A DNA stretch of 40,779 bases from positions 1 to 40,779 of IMG/VR virus record IMGVR_UViG_3300042319_003448, one strand, 5' to 3'. Made by a program: the position numbers and the translations under genes. Positions 1 through 6,738 of the stretch are shown here, piece by piece. This DNA is from a virus. The stretch's first letter is position 1. Every line of letters begins with the position of its first letter. The notes under the pieces were generated by a model. That model had not been told where the DNA came from. It worked only from the letters and a program-made list of their open reading frames with translations, and did no database searches.

Positions 1-25
1 TGGGCGTTGCTGGATAATCATACCA

Positions 26-56
26 CAAAAATGAGGCACGAAAAACACGGGACAAA
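26..56 (-). promoter_or_regulatory. Candidate late promoter upstream of amidase
   Basis: On the minus strand a TTTG (plus 53-56) is followed after 19 bases by CATTTTTG (plus 26-33), seven of eight matches to the Bacteroidota -7 consensus TAnnTTTG. The amidase ATG follows the last G after only four bases, so a transcript from here would be essentially leaderless, which weakens the call. The same sequence is at 40686-40716. It lies just downstream of a terminator, where a new promoter would be expected. Confidence 0.3.
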
Positions 57-60
57 GGAC

Positions 61-91
61 AAAAAAAGCCCTACCACTGTACAGCGGTAGA
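61..91 (-). terminator. Intrinsic terminator before the late operon
   Basis: On the minus strand the arms CTACCGCT and AGTGGTAG (plus 71-90, four-base loop) pair fully if one G-U pair is allowed, and are followed by seven T. On the plus strand that same position is an A-C mismatch, so the RNA that folds is the minus-strand transcript. It would stop leftward transcripts coming from the hairpin region before the amidase, unless they are antiterminated. Copy at 40721-40751. Confidence 0.65.
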
Positions 92-131
92 GCCTAAACC
101 CCAAAAAACCAAATGAAAACTTCTTTAAATT

Positions 132-454
132 GCCCCGCCGATTTCCTAGGCTCGACGGGGCGTTCGTCGTAAAAATATTTGTATCTGCCGGTTTACATCA
201 GTCCAATTTTTCTGACTGAAAAGGGCTTTTAATGAGTCCGGCTGCCCTCCCTCCGTGTATTTCTTTGAACCAGCCGTATCTAAGTACGGCTGGTGGATAG
301 GCTAAAAGCGTCCTATCTTATTTATCTTACCTCTTTTGCTCCTTTGCCGCTATTCCTTTTAGAGAATAGCGGCTAGAAAAAACAAAAAAATATTCACCAA
401 AACAGTATTTGCTTCTTTAATATGCTCCTTGTTTCCTACGAAGAAACAAGGAGC
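132..454. other. Gene-free array of strong hairpins
   Basis: Bases 92-603 carry no credible gene. The stretch holds a row of inverted repeats: GCCCCG/CGGGGC at 132-161, TCAGTC/GACTGA at 198-219, ACCAGCCGTA/TACGGCTGGT at 269-294, GCCGCTATTC/GAATAGCGGC at 346-373, and GCTCCTTGTTTC/GAAACAAGGAGC at 424-454. The last three are perfect 10, 10 and 12 bp stems with loops of six to eight bases. None is followed by a T tract on either strand, so they are not standard terminators. The region lies between the last early gene and the first late gene. It could be a structured leader RNA, an antitermination element, a DNA site for packaging or replication, or a non-coding RNA; the sequence does not decide. 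From 455 to 603 nothing else was recognised. Confidence 0.6.
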
Positions 455-603
455 GGTTTGCCGTTTTCTCTTTGCAGTTGATTCGGCGGTAAAGGGAGAC
501 CCAAAACAATATCTTAGTGCTAATATTACGCAATTAAGAGGCTGCTTTAGATTATTTCAGTGCAAATATACGGGGTTTATTCTCATATGTGCAAACTTTT
601 GTT

Positions 604-876
604 TTATTCTTTGTAAACTAATTGTTCGGGCTTGATACCGCACCGTGCTAGATAATCGGCAATGATCTGCGTTAACTCTTCCGAATCCTCGTGAATACGG
701 ATACCAGTACTGGCAAGATGCGGAAGAAACTGATCCGCAGATGGGCTTTCTAAGGCAGCGCATAGTGTGCCGCTCATAGATTGCATGTTGAAAATAGTCT
801 GAAATACTTTTGTTTGAGACAAGACCGTCCAGATGTCGCTGGTGGTCTCGAATAATTCTTTTTCGTTAGTTCGCAT
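604..876 (-). CDS. Small hypothetical early protein
   Basis: A 90-residue protein that I do not recognise. The start at 876 (MRTNEKELF) is preferred over the upstream GTG at 894, because those extra codons read through the U tract of a hairpin. The protein is mildly acidic, has no signal peptide or membrane segment, and looks mostly helical, with a C-terminal stretch from about residue 55 containing many Glu, Ile and Leu residues. It is the last gene of the leftward early cluster before the hairpin array, separated by about 200 bases from the next upstream gene. Its leader holds an elaborate RNA fold (881-961) that may control it. Confidence 0.55.
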   Translation of the reverse strand: MRTNEKELFETTSDIWTVLSQTKVFQTIFNMQSMSGTLCAALESPSADQFLPHLASTGIRIHEDSEELTQIIADYLARCGIKPEQLVYKE

Positions 877-880
877 AACA

Positions 881-961
881 AAAATAAAAAGCACACCGCA
901 TCACGGATGGCGAACCCATCAGTCCCGAAAAGGGAAAGAATGGCATCACGTGAGCGGTGCT
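881..961 (-). promoter_or_regulatory. Structured leader RNA ahead of the 604-876 gene
   Basis: Read on the minus strand, AGCACCGC (plus 954-961) pairs with GCGGTGTGCT (plus 890-899) with a two-base bulge, enclosing two small hairpins: TCCC/GGGA (923-935) and GATGG/CCATC (906-920). The closing stem runs into a T-rich tract (plus 880-889) directly before the ATG at 876. The octamer GCATCACG occurs twice inside (898-905, 943-950). The shape, a junction closed by a terminator-like stem, resembles an attenuator or riboswitch-like leader; no known riboswitch class was recognised. Confidence 0.4.
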
Positions 962-963
962 TA

Positions 964-1062
964 TTTTACAAGAAAAGTGTGTGTCGAATAAATTCGGCAC
1001 TGATGGATTCGCGGGGCAAAAGTAGGGTTTTGTTTTTTCTTGTGCAATGTTTTACAAGAAAA
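964..1062. repeat. Direct repeat TTTTACAAGAAAA in a gene gap
   Basis: The 13-mer TTTTACAAGAAAA occurs at 964-976 and 1050-1062, and the second copy pairs with TTTTTCTTGT at 1034-1043 to form a 10 bp AT-rich hairpin (1034-1063). Between them is a short-loop stem at 981-1000 (GTGTCGAAT with ATTCGGCAC, one G-U). The repeats lie between the genes at 1074 and 876 and may be protein-binding sites or a remnant duplication. Confidence 0.5.
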
Positions 1063-1073
1063 ACATGTAAATA

Positions 1074-1268
1074 CTACTTTTCTTTAAACAGTTTTGCCCT
1101 AACCGCGCAGTCTTTGGCTTCTAATAGTTTGCGAAGTGCTACGGTAGTTTCGGGATTTAAAGGTAGCGTTTCGACGAGATGCATAGCAAGATCACAAAAA
1201 GGCTTTGATACTTCTTGCAAATGCTGAGGCAAGTGATCGTACTTAAAAAATTGAAGTAAGTAATTCAT
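1074..1268 (-). CDS. Acb2/Tad1-like small helical protein (possible anti-CBASS sponge)
   Basis: A 64-residue protein; the start at 1268 (MNYLLQFFKY) is the first Met after the upstream gene and fits the conserved part. The pattern HLQ..SKPF.DLA..L..TLP.N.E...ALRKLLEAKD.AVRA is a motif common in small phage proteins. As I recall, it resembles the helical hairpin of the Acb2/Tad1 and DUF7681 group (small phage proteins with LP-x-s-x-e-x-x-x-A-l-r-k-l-x-E-A). Acb2 forms hexamers that bind cyclic nucleotides and block CBASS signalling; Tad1 does so for Thoeris. Family membership is an inference from sequence pattern only, and the ligand-binding residues could not be checked. It sits among small early genes, where anti-defence proteins are often found. 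Confidence 0.45.
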   Translation of the reverse strand: MNYLLQFFKYDHLPQHLQEVSKPFCDLAMHLVETLPLNPETTVALRKLLEAKDCAVRAKLFKEK

Positions 1269-1321
1269 AATTTTTATTGATTGTGGGAGGTGTTGGCCGC
1301 CCGGGTTAGTAAGAGTTATGC

Positions 1322-1519
1322 TTATCCGTAATCGTCTTCCCAAAAAAGGTATGATCGTACGGCGAATTCCCAATTATTTTTCCAATAAACTTCTTGTTTA
1401 TCGGTCGGGGTTAAATCCTCTAATTTTTTACCCGAAAACCACCCTTGCTCTTGGCACAATTGCAAGGTGAAGTCTTCGCATCGCGCAAAAATAAACGGAC
1501 GCAATTCGATTATGTTCAT
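1322..1519 (-). CDS. Small hypothetical early protein
   Basis: A 65-residue protein, not recognised. The start at 1519 (MNIIELRPFIF) is chosen because it follows the TAA of the upstream gene (1521-1523) by one base, whereas the longer open frame would overlap that gene by over 100 bases. The protein is rich in aromatic residues and ends in an acidic run (WEDDYG). Several Trp residues (QGWFSG, YWKNNWEF) suggest a compact soluble fold. It appears translationally linked to the 1521-1904 gene. Confidence 0.55.
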   Translation of the reverse strand: MNIIELRPFIFARCEDFTLQLCQEQGWFSGKKLEDLTPTDKQEVYWKNNWEFAVRSYLFWEDDYG

Positions 1520-1520
1520 G

Positions 1521-1904
1521 TTATCTAAATTTAGGGTGTTTATATAAATAGTAATCCATTCCTCCAATATGCCCAGATGGTCTGTAATTAAAGTTAGGGT
1601 GAGCGGCCAAAATATCGTATGTTTCACTGTCTATATTATACTCGTAAAACAATTCATCCTTTACCCATAATTGTAGTTTTTGAATCCAGAAGAAAGCGGG
1701 TGGCAATGCGCCGTTTATTAAAGGGATAATTCTGGTGATTCGGATACTGTTGTGCGGTTGAGTGCCTTTGCAGTACCGCTTTTTCCAATCTTCAACTTTG
1801 TGTTTTGCGTCGGAGGTGTCGATTGGACGCTTGGCTTCTTCCTCTAGGATTTTTTGTTCGGCTATTTCTTGCCGCGACATTTCAATGATTTGTTCTATTG
1901 TCAT
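1521..1904 (-). CDS. Hypothetical early protein
   Basis: A 127-residue protein, not recognised. The first 45 residues are charged and probably helical (many Glu, Lys and Arg); the C-terminal half is rich in Trp, Tyr and Phe (residues 65-127) and probably globular. It starts with an ATGA overlap on the stop of the P-loop gene (1901-2158) and is followed after one base by the 65-residue gene, so the three are likely one translational unit. No catalytic motif is visible. Confidence 0.6.
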   Translation of the reverse strand: MTIEQIIEMSRQEIAEQKILEEEAKRPIDTSDAKHKVEDWKKRYCKGTQPHNSIRITRIIPLINGALPPAFFWIQKLQLWVKDELFYEYNIDSETYDILAAHPNFNYRPSGHIGGMDYYLYKHPKFR

Positions 1905-2158
1905 ACTGTTTTAGTTAAGATGGTGAGTGAATTAAGCCGTTCAATATTAATAACCGTATAATCCGTTCTATCCCTTAGCCATTGCGGAAAAACACTTTCA
2001 CCTTGATGTGTGTAAATCGTAAGTGAAAAAAAGTATTTAGGTTGTTTTGCGGGTATTGATTCGGCTACATCTACGGTTTGTGGCCAAACGGATTTTGCTA
2101 AGGCATTGGCAAAGGTGGATTTACCCGAACCTTTTGGGCCTGAAATGATGATAATCAT
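1901..2158 (-). CDS. Small P-loop NTP-binding protein
   Basis: An 85-residue protein that begins MIIIISGPKGSGKST, a textbook Walker A motif (residues 7-15) after a short hydrophobic beta strand, as in small kinases and AAA-type ATPases. The protein is far shorter than an ordinary kinase (about 180-200 residues) and no Walker B aspartate is obvious, although the segment near residues 65-75 (YTVINIERL) could be a second strand. It may be a minimal P-loop domain or half of a complex with its neighbours; it overlaps both by ATGA junctions. The substrate cannot be told from the sequence. Confidence 0.65.
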   Translation of the reverse strand: MIIIISGPKGSGKSTFANALAKSVWPQTVDVAESIPAKQPKYFFSLTIYTHQGESVFPQWLRDRTDYTVINIERLNSLTILTKTV

Positions 2159-2412
2159 GTTGTGATGGTTTGTTTTTCCGCTTCACAAAAAGCAGAAAAA
2201 GTGATAAGTAAATTACAATTTTGCGGAATGTCCGCTACCCTATCTCTTACTATTTCGGCATACCATAGCGCGGTTGTGTATCCCTTTGCTATTGCTAGAT
2301 CGGAGAATCTCCAAGCGGTTACTCCTTGCGATATATCGTAGTCTGGAGTAAAGGATTTTGTTCCTTTTTGAGACTTGATATACTCGATTGCGGCGTTTAT
2401 ATCATATTGCAT
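2155..2412 (-). CDS. Small hypothetical early protein
   Basis: An 85-residue protein, not recognised. It is the first gene downstream of the iteron region and overlaps the P-loop gene by ATGA. It starts with a likely helix (MQYDINAAIEYIKSQKG) and has a central aromatic part (AWRFSDLAIAKGYTTALWYAEIV). Its leader is a T-rich stretch with no GC-rich hairpin. Position beside the origin suggests an early role, but nothing in the protein shows one. Confidence 0.55.
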   Translation of the reverse strand: MQYDINAAIEYIKSQKGTKSFTPDYDISQGVTAWRFSDLAIAKGYTTALWYAEIVRDRVADIPQNCNLLITFSAFCEAEKQTITT

Positions 2413-2470
2413 TTTTTACTACGGTATTTTCGTGAAAAATTTTGTGTTTTTAGCCAAAGTGCCTAAAATA

Positions 2471-2717
2471 CCTGCAACCACCGCAACCGCCTGCAACCGA
2501 AAAATAAAGTATTGATAATCAATTTGTTATACGGTTGCGGTGCTGCAACTTTCGGTTGCAGACCTGCAACCACCTGCAACCGTAAAGTGTAAAAGTTGCA
2601 GGCGGTTGCGGGAAAGTTGCGGGAAAGTTGCGGGAAAGTTGCAGGTAAAAACCTTTGTAACTTATTGATTAATAATTAATTACTTAATTATTACTTAATA
2701 AAGTTGCAGAGTTGCAG
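2471..2717. other. Iteron-type candidate replication origin
   Basis: Bases 2413-2801 contain no gene. The heptamer GTTGC(A/G)G or its complement occurs about fifteen times between 2471 and 2717, in both orientations. Four copies, starting at 2605, 2616, 2627 and 2638, are spaced exactly 11 bases, one helical turn, so a protein would bind them on one face. The array is followed by an AT-rich stretch (2646-2702, repeated TTAATTA-like words) and two more copies at 2703 and 2711. Direct repeats beside an AT-rich unwinding zone, next to the primase-helicase gene, are the usual layout of iteron origins in phages and plasmids. Which protein binds is unknown; candidates are the ParB-fold protein or the small genes at 2802-3300. 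An alternative is a large operator for early transcription. Confidence 0.7.
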
Positions 2718-2755
2718 GTAATTACTATCGGAAACTTGAGCAATTTTTTATTTTC

Positions 2756-2785
2756 CCCAAAAAAACAGATCAAAATGATCTGTTT
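2756..2785 (-). terminator. Terminator after the replication genes
   Basis: AAACAGATCA (2763-2772) and TGATCTGTTT (2776-2785) form a perfect 10 bp stem with a three-base loop; on the minus strand a run of seven T follows (plus 2759-2765). It lies 16 bases beyond the stop of the 2802-3014 gene and would keep transcription from that operon out of the origin. The plus strand has CTCTTTTT after the stem, so weak bidirectional action is possible. Confidence 0.75.
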
Positions 2786-2801
2786 CTCTTTTTCAAAATC
2801 G

Positions 2802-3014
2802 TTACTGAGCGTCTGGAATGACCATTTGTATGGTAAAATGGTACTCCTTTTGTAGTATTTCGGTGTATCTCTGTGCGGTGCCTTTGATGGTATTGTACTC
2901 TTGTTCTGTCATCTGGATGTCGTGTGTCTCTGTGCCTACTCTGTACCCTATTTTGCGTAATCTGTGTGCGGTGTTGTAGCGGCGTTTGCGTTTAGGATCT
3001 ACTTGCTTTTGCAT
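2802..3014 (-). CDS. Small basic hypothetical protein
   Basis: A 70-residue protein, not recognised. The N-terminus is strongly basic (MQKQVDPKRKRRYNTAHRLRK), suggesting nucleic-acid binding, and the rest alternates polar and hydrophobic residues as in a small alpha/beta fold. It overlaps the preceding gene by 23 bases in another frame. Being next to the iteron array and followed by a terminator, it is a candidate origin-binding protein, but this is inference from position and charge only. Confidence 0.55.
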   Translation of the reverse strand: MQKQVDPKRKRRYNTAHRLRKIGYRVGTETHDIQMTEQEYNTIKGTAQRYTEILQKEYHFTIQMVIPDAQ

Positions 3015-3300
3015 GGTACTTGATCGTTATGGCGCAACTCTCTGTACTGTTGGGTCTATTAAGTCCGCAGATGAATGTGGTCGTATTGCCTTTGGTGTAA
3101 AACCATTTCTCTACGCTTACTTTCCCTCGGTTCTTTTGCTGTGCGGTATATGCTTCTAGTTCGGTCTTTAGGTGATCTACTATTTCGTCGATGTTTTTGA
3201 ACTTAGTAGATTTCTCTTTGCATAGGTTTTCGATTAGATCGAAACCTAGTTTTGCCGTAGAATTCCACGGCTTCCGGTGTCGCGTTGAAATCAATTTCAT
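2992..3300 (-). CDS. Small hypothetical replication-region protein
   Basis: A 102-residue basic protein, not recognised. A helical N-terminal part (about residues 15-55, TAKLGFDLIENLCKEKSTKFKN and following) is followed by beta-like segments (VEKWFYTKGNTTTFICGL). It starts 21 bases after the primase-helicase stop and overlaps the next gene, so all three are probably co-transcribed. It may be an accessory replication factor. Confidence 0.55.
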   Translation of the reverse strand: MKLISTRHRKPWNSTAKLGFDLIENLCKEKSTKFKNIDEIVDHLKTELEAYTAQQKNRGKVSVEKWFYTKGNTTTFICGLNRPNSTESCAITIKYHAKASRS

Positions 3301-3321
3301 ATAATTACTGTGTTTGGATGG

Positions 3322-6300
3322 CTAGAATGGTAGTTTCGGTATTTCGATTACCTCTACTGTTGCTGGTTCTGTTGTGGCTGTCTGCTCCTGTTCTTCGATG
3401 GAGACTTTGTTCTTCCGGGCGATGACTGCGATGGTATCTTCTACTTCCCACGGTAACTTTTCTACGTCGAATACGAGGCATCGTTTGGTTATGCCGCCGA
3501 TCTTCTTTGCCTTTTTAAAGCCTTCCCATGCCGGGCTGGCTTTGAGGTAGTATTTGAGGGCTTCCATATCCAATCCTTTCGCGCTGCGCTGTCGTTGGTG
3601 CCGCTCTAGGTAGAGCGGATGGACGCGCGCGAGGTAGATATACAATAGCCTTTTGGCGGGCTTGTATGCTTTTACTTCGCGGTTTTTGCCGTTCCAATCG
3701 AGATCGAAGGTTTCATCTGTCGCTGATTCTACTAGAATATCCTCGTTGTGGGCTACTTCTCCGTTGGCCAAAAAGAATTCTACCATGCGCCACCAGATGG
3801 ATACTTCGTTTTCCTGGTACACCGATTCCTTTTGTGTAAGGATGGATTTGAGCAGGCATTGCTCTACTTGCTCCTTGGTAAAAGAGAACTTCATCTTGTC
3901 CTGTAACAACTCGAAGGTTGTGAGCATAGCGGTGTAACTTCTCACGATACGATCCATAACCGGGTTGCCGGCTAACAGGTCGGCCATGCGCTTGTACGAA
4001 TCCTCGAATTGCATGTGGAATGCTTCGAGGATGGCTGGCCGGTGCTGGTGCAGTTGCAGTATGTAATCTGTGAATTGTCCACCCTGTTCCATCTTCTTTA
4101 GCCGCTGGTGGTTGTCCTTTGCTGCTTGATCGTACTCGGTGTTGCTGAAATTGAGTGAGATACAGCGGGTAAATAGGGCTACATCGGCGGTGGGCTGTTG
4201 CTGGCCACTGAGTATAGTTCCGCTATTGACCTGGCTACTATTCGTCCGGTTTGGATTGTCCATGCTGGCGCGGCTTCGTCCTGTACCATCGGCGAATTGC
4301 TTGAGGGCCTCTACCCTTTTGTACTCAGCGTTGTTGGAGTATTCGTCGTACCAGGCTAGTCCGTTCCTGACCTGCGCGATGCGGCGGAAAAATGCTGCAT
4401 CGGTGGCGTTGATGATGTGTACCGGAGGGCGATATTTGCCAAATAGGGCGCATAGTGATGCGGCCAATTGGTTTTTACCCGATCCGGGGAGACCAAACAT
4501 GTTCAGGTGCGGGAACATGTTATCTAGCCTTTCAAATACTTTATCTCGGATGATGGTAGCGCATAGGTACAGTATGCCGATAATGGCATTTTGGCCGTGT
4601 ACTTTTACCATTAATTCGGTCCACTCGGTGAACGTGATGGGCGCGCCGCCTTCGGTGAACACATAGTACTGCTCGTCCTGGTAATCGTTGTCCACGTCAT
4701 CGGATTTGATGTGGTCGCGGATTTTGGAGAATGCTGGCAGGTAGTAGCGGGTTTGGTTGTGCGTGACTAGTCCGTACTCGTCCACTGGGTGGAACTTACC
4801 GTTGTCGATGATGCCATTCGCGAATGTAAAGAAGCCTTCTTTGTGTAGGCCGAGGGTGTAGATCGGATATGCTGTACGCATTTCGTCATACACCTTGGCT
4901 TTTACTTTACCGAAGTGTTCGGGCTTGCCCTCGAAACGGTAGTTACCACGGCTTTCGATGGTTTGCTTGAATGGGCCCAACTCCACGAAATTCCGGGAGT
5001 TGATGTCTAGGATCTTGGCCGCTTTCATTTCGTTGGTTACTTCTACTAAGCGGATACTTTCCTTTGCGCCCTCGATAAAGATGATGGGCTTGATGGTGAA
5101 GTTGGAAACACACCATCCATCGCCGGAGATATGGGAGCAGATAAAGTACTTGTGGTGTAACTCGTAGATGCCGTATTTTATGACATCTTGCTTTTGTTTG
5201 TTGGTGAGTTCACTCCTGGAGCCTTTTGTTTCTACCTGCGTTTTTATCAGTCCGTTGAGTACGTTCTTGATTGATCCGAGGTTTGATGCTTTGCACAATT
5301 CGCGGACATAGAACTCGCGGATCGTCTCATTTTCAATCAGCGATAACAGGTTGGCGGCTACTTGTGTGGCTGCATCGCGGCGGAAAACATCGTCTTTGTT
5401 GTCGCCTACTTCGAGCATGATGCGCCAGATGATACCGTCTTTGTTGTTATCGTTGATCCATAAGTCGTATGCATCTTTGCCCATACGGCGGAAAAAGGCA
5501 TCGGGGTCTTTGAATGCTGCAATGTCGGAATTGATGTGATCCATCATTTCGTACATTCCCTTCAGCAATTTTTCGCCGCGTTTTTTTGCCTTATCGTCTA
5601 GTCCTGGTTGCGCGTTTTCTTTGATCTGCTCTGCTATGTTTGCTTCCTGCCTTGCCTTGTTATCGGTAAGGGCTTTGGGCGCTTTGAGTAGTGCTACTCG
5701 GACTTTAAGCCCTGCTCTAACCAGTATTTCTACATCGCGCTTTGCGGCTTCCAGTCCTGCATCGTCGCCATCGCGAAGGATGAGTACTTCGTCGGTGTAC
5801 CTTTTGAGGGTACTGGCTTGCTCGTTGGTGAGTGCGGTGCCGCAGGGCGCGACCATCGTACGATTGCCGTAGTCGTAGGGCGTTATTACATCGAAATAGC
5901 CTTCTACAAGTGTGGCCATGCCTGCATCGCGGATGCCTTTGCGGTTTTCGCTGAGGCCGAATAGCACATCTGTCTTTTTGTAGAGGATGGATTCTTTCGG
6001 GTTGAGGTACTTCGCCCGCTTGTTTGCGAGATCATCTTCGCGTAGTCGGCGACCAGCGAGGCCAACGGGACGGCCACGGTGGTCGGTGATGCGGAATAGC
6101 AGGCGGTTGCGGAAAAAGTCGTACGTACCGTAATCACCCTTGGAAAGAAGGCCGATCTCCATCAAATCGGCCTCTTCCCAAATGGCAGCCAATAGGCTTT
6201 CTTTTGATGACTGGCACATGCCGAATGCTTCGGCGGTTTCCTGCTTTAGTTCGCGGCCATCGGCGGAGACGTAACTTGTGCCTTCGTCTCTTTTCGGATA

Positions 6301-6717
6301 ATGGCAAAATGATGTGAGTGTACCTGTCTTTTCGTAGTACTTGTGGGCATTGAACAATAAGTCCTGTAGTTTTTGGCGGTGGGCTTGTGCGGCCTTCTCG
6401 CGGTCTATAAACTCCTTGTTATTCACAGCGTTTTCGTACTCTACCTCTATTTTAGATGCTTGCGCCGCCGCGACGATGGCCTCCGGGTAGGTCATGCCTT
6501 CTTTTTCCATTAGAAAATGGATCGCGTCGCCGCCTTCGCCGCAGCCAAAGCACTTGAAGGTGTTGGTGTGCGGGTAAACGGTGAAGGATGGGGACTTCTC
6601 GTTGTGGAATGGGCATAGACCGGAGAGTACTGTCCCTCTGGATTTGAGGGAGATGTATTGGCCAATCACGTCTTGGATGTTTACATCGGAGCGAATGGCT
6701 TTGTCGTTCTTTATCAT
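3322..6717 (-). CDS. DnaG-type primase fused to a helicase
   Basis: An 1131-residue replication protein expected to lay primers and unwind DNA at the phage fork. Visible parts: an N-terminal CHC2 zinc ribbon with C35-x2-H38 and C56-x2-C59; a DnaG catalytic core with a Toprim domain whose acidic residues appear in VEGYFDV (E272) and LRDGDDAG (around 316-320); and a C-terminal P-loop ATPase with GLPGSGKN ending at N749 and a Walker B-like WYDEYSN near residue 790. The Walker A is odd: the residue after K748 is Asn where Ser or Thr normally coordinates magnesium. The start at 6717 (MIKNDKAIRSDVNIQDVIGQY) matches the usual DnaG N-terminus. It follows the ParB-fold gene by 21 bases. Identification as primase-helicase is firm; helicase activity is less certain. 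Confidence 0.93.
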   Translation of the reverse strand: MIKNDKAIRSDVNIQDVIGQYISLKSRGTVLSGLCPFHNEKSPSFTVYPHTNTFKCFGCGEGGDAIHFLMEKEGMTYPEAIVAAAQASKIEVEYENAVNNKEFIDREKAAQAHRQKLQDLLFNAHKYYEKTGTLTSFCHYPKRDEGTSYVSADGRELKQETAEAFGMCQSSKESLLAAIWEEADLMEIGLLSKGDYGTYDFFRNRLLFRITDHRGRPVGLAGRRLREDDLANKRAKYLNPKESILYKKTDVLFGLSENRKGIRDAGMATLVEGYFDVITPYDYGNRTMVAPCGTALTNEQASTLKRYTDEVLILRDGDDAGLEAAKRDVEILVRAGLKVRVALLKAPKALTDNKARQEANIAEQIKENAQPGLDDKAKKRGEKLLKGMYEMMDHINSDIAAFKDPDAFFRRMGKDAYDLWINDNNKDGIIWRIMLEVGDNKDDVFRRDAATQVAANLLSLIENETIREFYVRELCKASNLGSIKNVLNGLIKTQVETKGSRSELTNKQKQDVIKYGIYELHHKYFICSHISGDGWCVSNFTIKPIIFIEGAKESIRLVEVTNEMKAAKILDINSRNFVELGPFKQTIESRGNYRFEGKPEHFGKVKAKVYDEMRTAYPIYTLGLHKEGFFTFANGIIDNGKFHPVDEYGLVTHNQTRYYLPAFSKIRDHIKSDDVDNDYQDEQYYVFTEGGAPITFTEWTELMVKVHGQNAIIGILYLCATIIRDKVFERLDNMFPHLNMFGLPGSGKNQLAASLCALFGKYRPPVHIINATDAAFFRRIAQVRNGLAWYDEYSNNAEYKRVEALKQFADGTGRSRASMDNPNRTNSSQVNSGTILSGQQQPTADVALFTRCISLNFSNTEYDQAAKDNHQRLKKMEQGGQFTDYILQLHQHRPAILEAFHMQFEDSYKRMADLLAGNPVMDRIVRSYTAMLTTFELLQDKMKFSFTKEQVEQCLLKSILTQKESVYQENEVSIWWRMVEFFLANGEVAHNEDILVESATDETFDLDWNGKNREVKAYKPAKRLLYIYLARVHPLYLERHQRQRSAKGLDMEALKYYLKASPAWEGFKKAKKIGGITKRCLVFDVEKLPWEVEDTIAVIARKNKVSIEEQEQTATTEPATVEVIEIPKLPF

Positions 6718-6738
6718 TGATGGATGATATTTATAGGA

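Larger units (their letters stand above)
1..119. repeat. Terminal direct repeat, left copy
   Basis: Bases 1-119 are identical to bases 40661-40779. A perfect repeat at both contig ends normally means a circular or circularly permuted molecule closed at an assembly overlap; 119 is also a k-mer size used by some assemblers, so an assembly artefact of a circular genome is the simplest reading. A short physical terminal repeat cannot be excluded. The repeat contains the start of the amidase gene and a minus-strand terminator. Confidence 0.95.

Noticed and set aside
429-635. Plus-strand frame of 68 codons in the hairpin region
   Set aside because: It runs through the 424-454 stem and into a minus-strand gene and has no supporting signal.
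2471-2717. CRISPR array
   Set aside because: The repeats are 7-11 bases with almost no spacer and lie in both orientations, so they fit iterons, not CRISPR.
4139-4666. Long plus-strand open frame opposite the primase-helicase
   Set aside because: It is an antisense shadow of a gene with clear motifs and has low-complexity Ser/Leu-rich content with no start context.
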